DNA of 20,197 nucleotides from JBHHZI01 sp046757965 (GTDB taxonomy: Bacteria > Acidobacteriota > Polarisedimenticolia > SMYD01). Shown here piece by piece: positions 15,466-20,197 of the stretch. The stretch spans positions 1 to 20,197 of the forward strand of contig JBHHZI010000050.1 in the NCBI GenBank assembly GCA_046757965.1, in the 5' to 3' direction. The position numbers and the translations under genes were made by a program. Positions within the stretch are counted from its first letter, which is position 1. Every line of letters starts with the position of its first letter. The notes under the pieces are model-generated. The model searched no databases and was not told the DNA's origin. It saw only the letters and a list, made by a program, of their open reading frames with translations.

Positions 15466-15510
15466 CATCCGTCCGCCTTTTCCATGTCCGCCCACACGGC
15501 CTTCCGGCTC

Positions 15511-16944
15511 ATGACTTCTGCTCCTGATGAGGAAACGCGTGCTGCTGCGCCGCAGGTCCCTTCGGTGGCCGGGCCGACCCCGAAGACCTCTGCCGAGGTG
15601 ACGGAGACACCCGTGGTCGAACCGCCGGCAGAGAGCGTGGCCCCATCGACCGATCCGGTCGACACGGCGACGCCGGCCGCGGTCGGCGATGGGGTGGCCG
15701 GAGAGGAGCCGGCGGCCGCGACCGAACCGTCCGGCGCGCCGCCGGCGGCGGATTCCGCCGGCAAGCGGCCGCCGCGGGTCAAGGTGCCGCCGGATTCTCG
15801 CAAGGTGGCGGAGGTCCGGTCCGCCCTCCAGAAGGCGTTCAAGCAACGCACTGCGGTGGAAGGCAAGGTGATCGCCATCGTGAGGGGAGGCTACGAGGTC
15901 GACCTGGGTGGTGTGACGGGCTTCTGCCCGTTCAACCAGATCGACATCCGCCGCAACGACGACCAGCTCTCGTTTGCCCTCCAGACGCTGAGCTTCGTGG
16001 TGACCGCATTCAGGCGGGGGGGACGCGGCGTCACGCTCTCGCGCCGGCGGATCCTCGAGCGCGAGGCGAGCAAGGCCGAGCGCCAGGCGCGCAGGTCGGT
16101 CAAGGCCGGCTCGACCCTGGACGGCAAGGTCACCTCCCTCACGGATTTCGGCGCGTTCGTGGACCTGGGTGGTGCCCAGGGAATGATTCATGTCTCCGAG
16201 ATCTCCCATCAGCGTGTCTCCCGCCCGGCCGACCGCCTGAAGGTCGGTGAGACGGTGCGTGTGCGCGTGCTGCGGTCGGATCCGCGCAAGGGCCGTATTG
16301 CTCTGAGCCTCAAGGCCCTCGAGCCGGATCCGTGGAAGGTGGTGGCGACCCGGTTGCGGGCCCACGACGTGACCGCGGGCCGGCTGGTCCGGGTGACCGA
16401 CTTCGGGGTCTTCGTGGAGGTGGAGCCGGGGGTCGATGGCCTGATCCACATGAGCGAACTCCCGGCCGGAGGGCTCGAGGCCATGAAGGAGCGACTGACG
16501 TCCTCTCCGGAGATGAACGTCATGATCCTGCGGGTCGAGGCCGGCAAGAAACGCGTCTCGCTCGCGCCCGCGCCCGAGGGCACCCAGCCCGGCGACACGG
16601 TGAAGGTGGTGTCCACGCGCCCCGGCACGATCGTCACCGGAAGCGTGGAGAGCACCGGCGCCGAGGGAGTGACCGTGCGGCTCGGTCCCGGAACCGTCGG
16701 CCTGATCCCGGCCAGCGAGACCGGAGCGCCCCGCGGCGCCGACCTGCGGAAGCTGTTTGCCGCCGGGTCCGAGGTCAAGGCACTGGTCATGCGCAGCGAG
16801 CGGGATGACCGCCGTCCGCGACTCTCCATTCGCCGGGCCGCGCGTCAGGAAGAGAAACGTCAGCTCCAGGACTACCGGAAGAGCGCCTCCTCCGGTGCCG
16901 GCAGTTTTGCGACGCTCGGCGACCTGTTCCCCAAGCGGGACTGA
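15511..16944 (+). CDS. Protein with four S1 RNA-binding domains (ribosomal protein S1-like)
   Basis: A 477-residue protein. An alanine/proline/glutamate-rich, probably disordered tail (about 1-95) precedes four S1-type OB folds at about 114-179, 198-269, 284-352 and 371-442. The second and third are the most typical (TSLTDFGAFVDLGGAQGMIH, then VTDFGVFVEVEPGVDGLIH). The first and fourth are divergent. The tail end is basic and polar. S1 domains bind single-stranded RNA, so a role in translation initiation or RNA handling is likely. With four domains rather than six it may be the S1 homologue of this lineage or an accessory S1 protein. Start choice: the ATG at 15511 is followed by several A/T-ending codons, as is common at initiation sites. 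An ATG at 15484 is possible, and neither has a Shine-Dalgarno sequence. Read-through ends at the hairpin at 17027-17060. Confidence 0.9.
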   Translation: MTSAPDEETRAAAPQVPSVAGPTPKTSAEVTETPVVEPPAESVAPSTDPVDTATPAAVGDGVAGEEPAAATEPSGAPPAADSAGKRPPRVKVPPDSRKVAEVRSALQKAFKQRTAVEGKVIAIVRGGYEVDLGGVTGFCPFNQIDIRRNDDQLSFALQTLSFVVTAFRRGGRGVTLSRRRILEREASKAERQARRSVKAGSTLDGKVTSLTDFGAFVDLGGAQGMIHVSEISHQRVSRPADRLKVGETVRVRVLRSDPRKGRIALSLKALEPDPWKVVATRLRAHDVTAGRLVRVTDFGVFVEVEPGVDGLIHMSELPAGGLEAMKERLTSSPEMNVMILRVEAGKKRVSLAPAPEGTQPGDTVKVVSTRPGTIVTGSVESTGAEGVTVRLGPGTVGLIPASETGAPRGADLRKLFAAGSEVKALVMRSERDDRRPRLSIRRAARQEEKRQLQDYRKSASSGAGSFATLGDLFPKRD

Positions 16945-17026
16945 CGCCGGCGCGGACGATTGTTCCGGTCACGCGGGTGGACGCCGCCATCCCCGCGAGC
17001 CCGCGTCTTCGACTGCCGGTCGAGGG

Positions 17027-17060
17027 GAAAAGGGCCGCCCCGGTCGGGACGGCCCTTTTC
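17027..17060. terminator. Bidirectional rho-independent terminator
   Basis: A 16-base stem starting GAAAAGGGCCG and ending CGGCCCTTTTC, with one mismatched pair and a two-base GT loop (about eight bases if the inner pairs open). It has A's on the left arm and T's on the right, so a T run follows the GC stem in both directions. It lies between the convergent S1-domain gene (stop 16944) and the M16 peptidase gene (stop 17088) and should serve both. Confidence 0.85.
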
Positions 17061-17087
17061 GATGATCTTCGATCGCCGGCTTGCGAT

Positions 17088-19256
17088 CTAGTTGCCTTCT
17101 TTCTTCGCGGTCTGGGCTTCCGGACGGGAGAAGGCCTTCGGGTCGACCTCGCCATTGACCGTGACGCTCTCCGTGACGGAACTGGCGACCTTCTCGCCAT
17201 TGAACGACTGTTCCGCCGCGAACGGGAAGGTCAGGCCCCCGTCGATCTTGCGGAAGTCGGAGAAGGTCTGCACGACCTGGCCGAGGGCGCCTGAGACCGG
17301 ATTGTTGCCCTGGTAGCTCATCTGCAGCAGATGACCGGTGACGGGGTCGATGCCGAGCGTGACCACGTCGCCGGCCACCTCCACCTGAACGAGACCGACC
17401 TTCGTGCCGTTGACCTCGCCATCTCCGGCGGCCACCGCGACGAAATCGGGTTCGTTGCGGGCCTTGAGGATGTAAAGGAGATTGCGGTGAATGCTCTTCT
17501 CCTGCGTGGCTCGCTGTGAGTCCGGCATGGCCGCCGTTCCCTGCGGGGAGATGAGGAAGGCGTCGTCAGGGGTCATCACCATGGTGATCTTGCCGAACGG
17601 CAGGGTCATGTCCTGGCGGAAGCTGGCCGGGTAGTTCATGGTCGAGGCCATCGCCACGGACAGATCGCCCTGTGGTGTGGTCAGCGTGGCGTTGCCGACC
17701 TGTGCCACCGACTGCACACCATCCACCGCGGCCGCGCCGCCGACCGCATCGATGGCGCGCGCCAGGAGCTTCAGACCCTGCTTCTTGCCCTCCTCGGTGG
17801 CCGCGACCTTGGTGGTCTCCGGCTCGGGAATGGAGATGTCCAGGGTCGTGACCTGGCCGAAGTCGCTCAGGGGACGATCCCGGCCCTCGGCCGGACCGAC
17901 CACCAGCACCGCGAACTGGTCGGGGTGAATGTACTTGGCCGCGACCTGGCGCACCTGCGCGGTGGTGACCTTGTCGATCCCCTCCCGGTAGCGCTGCAGC
18001 CAGTCGAGCGGGTAGCCGTAGTACTCGTAGGTGAGCTGCTGATTGAGGATCTTGCGCGTGGAATCGAAGTTGAAGACGAACGAGTTGAGAATGCCGTCCT
18101 TGGCCTTGGCCACCTCTTCCTCGGTCGGGGGCTCGGCCGTGATGTTGCGCGCTTCCTCGATGAGCGCGTCGATTCCCGCGGCGGTGGTCTCTGTCTTGGT
18201 CGTCATGAACATGTTGAACGACCCCTTGTGGTCCCAGCTGCTGCGCACTCCGCCGGAGACCGCGTAGGCGAGGCCCTTCTTCGACCGCACGTTGGTGAAC
18301 AGGCGTGCCGCGAACCCGCCGGAGAGGACCTCGTTGAGGACCTCCACCGGGAGGTAGTCGGGGTTGTCACGCTGGATACCGAGGTGACCCATGATGATGT
18401 TCGACTGGGTCATGTCGTTCTTCTCGACGTAGAACACGCCGGGCTCGCTATGCTGGTTGTAGGCCACATCCACCCGGCCAACCGCCGGGCCCTTCTTCCA
18501 GTCGCCGAACACCTTCTTGACCAGCGCCACGGTCTGCTCGGTGTCGAAATCACCGGAGAGGCCGAGGATGATGCCGTTGGGATGGAAGTACTTCCGGTGC
18601 CAGGCCACGAGGTCATCCCTGGTGATGGCGTTGATCGAGGCGTACGTCTCGGACCAGGCGTAGGGCGAATCCTCGCCGTAGATGATCTCGTTGAACTCGC
18701 GGAACAGGATCTGCTGCGGGTTGTCGTTCTGGCGGGAGATGCCCGACACGGCCTGGTTCTTGGCGACCTCGAACTTCTCCTCGTCGAATGCCGGGAACCG
18801 GAGAACATCGGCGAACACCTTGAGAACCTCGGGCAGATCCTTCTTGAGGCAGCTCATGCTGGCCGACCCGGATTCGGCGCCGACCCCTGTTTCCACCCGC
18901 GCCGCGCGGTCTTCCAGCCAGTCGTCCAGCTCGTCGCCGGACATGTTCCGGGTGCCGCCGGACCGCATGACGGAGCCGGCGATGGAAGCCAGACCAATCC
19001 TGTCGGCCGGGTCGAGCCGTCCACCTGTGTGGATGCGCACGCTGGCATCGACCAGCGGCAACTCGTGGTCCTCGATGAGAATGACCACCATGCCGTTGTC
19101 CAGGACGACCCGTGTGGGTGTGGGAATCTGGAGATCGGGAATCGCGGGGAACTTCAAACGGTCCACGCTCTTGACCTGGGCCGGGGCGATTGCCGGCACC
19201 ATCAGTGTGGCGATCAGAGCCGCGGCCGCCAGGAATGCTGATGAACGCTTCTGCAT
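17088..19256 (-). CDS. M16B peptidase family subunit lacking the zinc motif, with C-terminal lipoprotein-sorting-like domain
   Basis: A 722-residue secreted M16-family protein. A signal peptide (1-27, ending PAIAPAQ) is followed by two M16 halves (about 45-250 and 260-460). Where active members have the inverted zinc motif HxxEH, this one has S91-I-A-G94-S95, so the zinc ligands are gone. The second half keeps the typical NVRSKKGLAYAVSGG segment (322-336), including the Arg/Tyr pair that helps position substrate in active sites formed by two subunits. Residues 490-722 are an extra beta-rich domain resembling outer-membrane lipoprotein carrier folds (VVTLGIDPVTGHLLQMSYQG). The ATG at 19256 is preferred because GAGAGGA precedes it by four bases and the signal peptide begins there. 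An ATG at 19289 overlapping the upstream stop (ATGA) is an alternative. It likely pairs with the upstream M16 subunit in the periplasm. Confidence 0.9.
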   Translation of the reverse strand: MQKRSSAFLAAAALIATLMVPAIAPAQVKSVDRLKFPAIPDLQIPTPTRVVLDNGMVVILIEDHELPLVDASVRIHTGGRLDPADRIGLASIAGSVMRSGGTRNMSGDELDDWLEDRAARVETGVGAESGSASMSCLKKDLPEVLKVFADVLRFPAFDEEKFEVAKNQAVSGISRQNDNPQQILFREFNEIIYGEDSPYAWSETYASINAITRDDLVAWHRKYFHPNGIILGLSGDFDTEQTVALVKKVFGDWKKGPAVGRVDVAYNQHSEPGVFYVEKNDMTQSNIIMGHLGIQRDNPDYLPVEVLNEVLSGGFAARLFTNVRSKKGLAYAVSGGVRSSWDHKGSFNMFMTTKTETTAAGIDALIEEARNITAEPPTEEEVAKAKDGILNSFVFNFDSTRKILNQQLTYEYYGYPLDWLQRYREGIDKVTTAQVRQVAAKYIHPDQFAVLVVGPAEGRDRPLSDFGQVTTLDISIPEPETTKVAATEEGKKQGLKLLARAIDAVGGAAAVDGVQSVAQVGNATLTTPQGDLSVAMASTMNYPASFRQDMTLPFGKITMVMTPDDAFLISPQGTAAMPDSQRATQEKSIHRNLLYILKARNEPDFVAVAAGDGEVNGTKVGLVQVEVAGDVVTLGIDPVTGHLLQMSYQGNNPVSGALGQVVQTFSDFRKIDGGLTFPFAAEQSFNGEKVASSVTESVTVNGEVDPKAFSRPEAQTAKKEGN

Positions 19257-19260
19257 CGTA

Positions 19261-19267
19261 TCCTCTC
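19261..19267 (-). promoter_or_regulatory. Ribosome-binding site deciding the start of the downstream M16 gene
   Basis: GAGAGGA on the minus strand lies four bases upstream of the ATG at 19256. It favours that start over the ATG at 19289, which lies in the ATGA overlap with the upstream gene and has no comparable site directly before it. Confidence 0.6.
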
Positions 19268-19285
19268 TCATGTCGAGTCTGTTGC

Positions 19286-20197
19286 TCATCGGGACGAGGC
19301 CGTTCCGGCACTTCCGCCGCCGGCCTTCGTCGGTTCGGTGACGATCATGCCCACCGTCCGGTTCGAATCCACGAATGTTCTCGATGCCACGCGCCGGATG
19401 CCCTCCTTGGTGACGCCATCGAGCCGGTCGATGTAGTGGAAGAGCTCCCGCCAGTCGCCGTAGAACGTCTGGTACTGCACGAGGTTGTTGGCCAGCCCTG
19501 TGTTGCTGCGCAGTGAGCGGATCAGATCCGCCTTGGCCCGCGTCTTGAATCGAGCCAGCTCCTCGTCTGACACATCCTCGTTCTTCAGCCGGTCGATCTC
19601 CGTCCGCACGGCGTCGCGGACCTCGTCATTGGTGTGTCCCTTCGCCGGCACGGCGAACGCGATCCACAGGCCGGGGTACTTCTGACCCGGAAAGGCGCTG
19701 AGCGACTGGGCGGCGATGGCGATCTTCTTGTCGCGCACCAGGGAACGGTACAGGCGACCGGTGCGTCCGTTGCTGAGGATGTCATCGATGGCATCGAAGA
19801 TCGGCTGGTCCGAGTCGGTGGCGGCCGGCTTGTGGTAGCCCTCCGCGTAGATCGGCTGCGACGGGTCCTTGAGAACGACCGTCTTCTCGGCGGTCTGGGT
19901 CGGCTCGACGGTGCGCAACTCCTGCGGTCGCGGCCGGGCGGGGATGCGACCGAAGTACTTGGTCACGATCGGGATGATCTCGTCCGGATTCACGTCACCG
20001 ACGATGGCGGTGACCATGTTCGCCGGCACGTAGTTGCGCCGGTAGAACGCCTCCGCGTCGGTGAGGGTGATGGAGTGCAGGTCGCTCATGTAGCCGACCA
20101 CGGGCTGGTGGTACGGGTGAGCCTGGAACGCTGTCGTGAGGAACGCCTCCAGGAGCCGGCCGAAGGCGGTTTCCGCCGGTTGGCTGGCGAGGGTCTC
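19286..20197 (-). CDS. M16B peptidase, C-terminal part (truncated by right window edge)
   Basis: The last 303 residues of an M16-family peptidase whose start lies beyond the right edge. The open frame continues to 20197 without a stop, and the extra 32 residues (including FQAHPYHQPVVGYMSDL across the internal GTG at 20101) match the middle of the first M16 domain. Next come the FYRRNYVPANMVTAIVGDV strand and the second M16 half with LSNGRTGRLYRSLVRDKKIA. In this second half the Tyr of the usual Arg/Tyr pair is absent (KIAIAAQ). In two-subunit M16B peptidases, the subunit with the zinc motif often lacks this pair, so HxxEH is expected just outside the window. The stop at 19286 overlaps a possible start of the next gene (ATGA), which indicates an operon. 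Predicted to be periplasmic by analogy with its partner. Confidence 0.9.
   Translation of the reverse strand, partial: ETLASQPAETAFGRLLEAFLTTAFQAHPYHQPVVGYMSDLHSITLTDAEAFYRRNYVPANMVTAIVGDVNPDEIIPIVTKYFGRIPARPRPQELRTVEPTQTAEKTVVLKDPSQPIYAEGYHKPAATDSDQPIFDAIDDILSNGRTGRLYRSLVRDKKIAIAAQSLSAFPGQKYPGLWIAFAVPAKGHTNDEVRDAVRTEIDRLKNEDVSDEELARFKTRAKADLIRSLRSNTGLANNLVQYQTFYGDWRELFHYIDRLDGVTKEGIRRVASRTFVDSNRTVGMIVTEPTKAGGGSAGTASSR

Noticed and set aside
17925..19241. A plus-strand open frame of 438 codons opposite the M16 gene.
   Set aside because: No ribosome-binding site or domain; the His/Val/Gly/Asp/Leu-rich composition mirrors the antisense of a real gene.

Overview
The window is GC-rich (by eye roughly two thirds G+C) bacterial chromosome. 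It looks like an envelope-rich housekeeping region, not a mobile or accessory island. The encoded proteins include an outer-membrane beta-barrel, two lipoproteins, a penicillin-binding protein and a polysaccharide-type flippase, so the host is a diderm (Gram-negative) bacterium. The large combined architectures (TPR-phosphodiesterase lipoprotein, Omp85-like barrel with extra N-terminal domains, M16 pair) are reminiscent of Acidobacteriota and similar deep-branching phyla. That assignment is an impression, not a demonstrated result. I see no tRNA, rRNA, CRISPR array, insertion sequence or phage gene, and no gene-free stretch longer than about 160 bases.

Layout. (1) Positions 1-5055, minus strand: a tightly packed operon read from right to left. 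It encodes a SAM hydroxide adenosyltransferase (DUF62), a transpeptidase penicillin-binding protein, an S41-family lipoprotein protease, a thiolase, and the first 18 codons of a further gene that runs off the left edge. The first two junctions are 4-base stop/start overlaps using the rare start codons TTG and GTG. (2) Positions 5056-5188: a divergent regulatory region with back-to-back sigma70-like promoters and a small imperfect palindrome between their -35 boxes. (3) Positions 5189-12931, plus strand: a four-gene run encoding a large Omp85-like outer-membrane barrel protein, an alkaline-phosphatase-superfamily lipoprotein with TPR repeats, a class II purine nucleoside phosphorylase, and a 12-14-helix flippase. 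(4) Positions 13047-14468, plus: a CCA-adding-type tRNA nucleotidyltransferase with an HD domain. (5) Positions 14607-15353, minus: a PlsC-type acyltransferase, convergent with the previous gene. (6) Positions 15511-16944, plus: a protein with four S1 RNA-binding domains, divergent from plsC. (7) A bidirectional hairpin terminator at 17027-17060. (8) Positions 17088-20197, minus: two consecutive M16B peptidase subunits. The upstream one is cut by the right edge. The downstream one has lost the zinc motif.

How they fit together: most genes concern building or maintaining the envelope (cell-wall transpeptidase, flippase, phospholipid acyltransferase, outer-membrane barrel, periplasmic proteases). 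These are mixed with nucleoside/SAM metabolism (SAM-HAT, PNP) and RNA functions (tRNA nucleotidyltransferase, S1 protein). I did not find a convincing complete new defence or biosynthetic system. The least ordinary items are the multi-domain Omp85-like protein and its operon, the TPR-fronted penicillin-binding protein, and the division of catalytic residues between the two M16 subunits.
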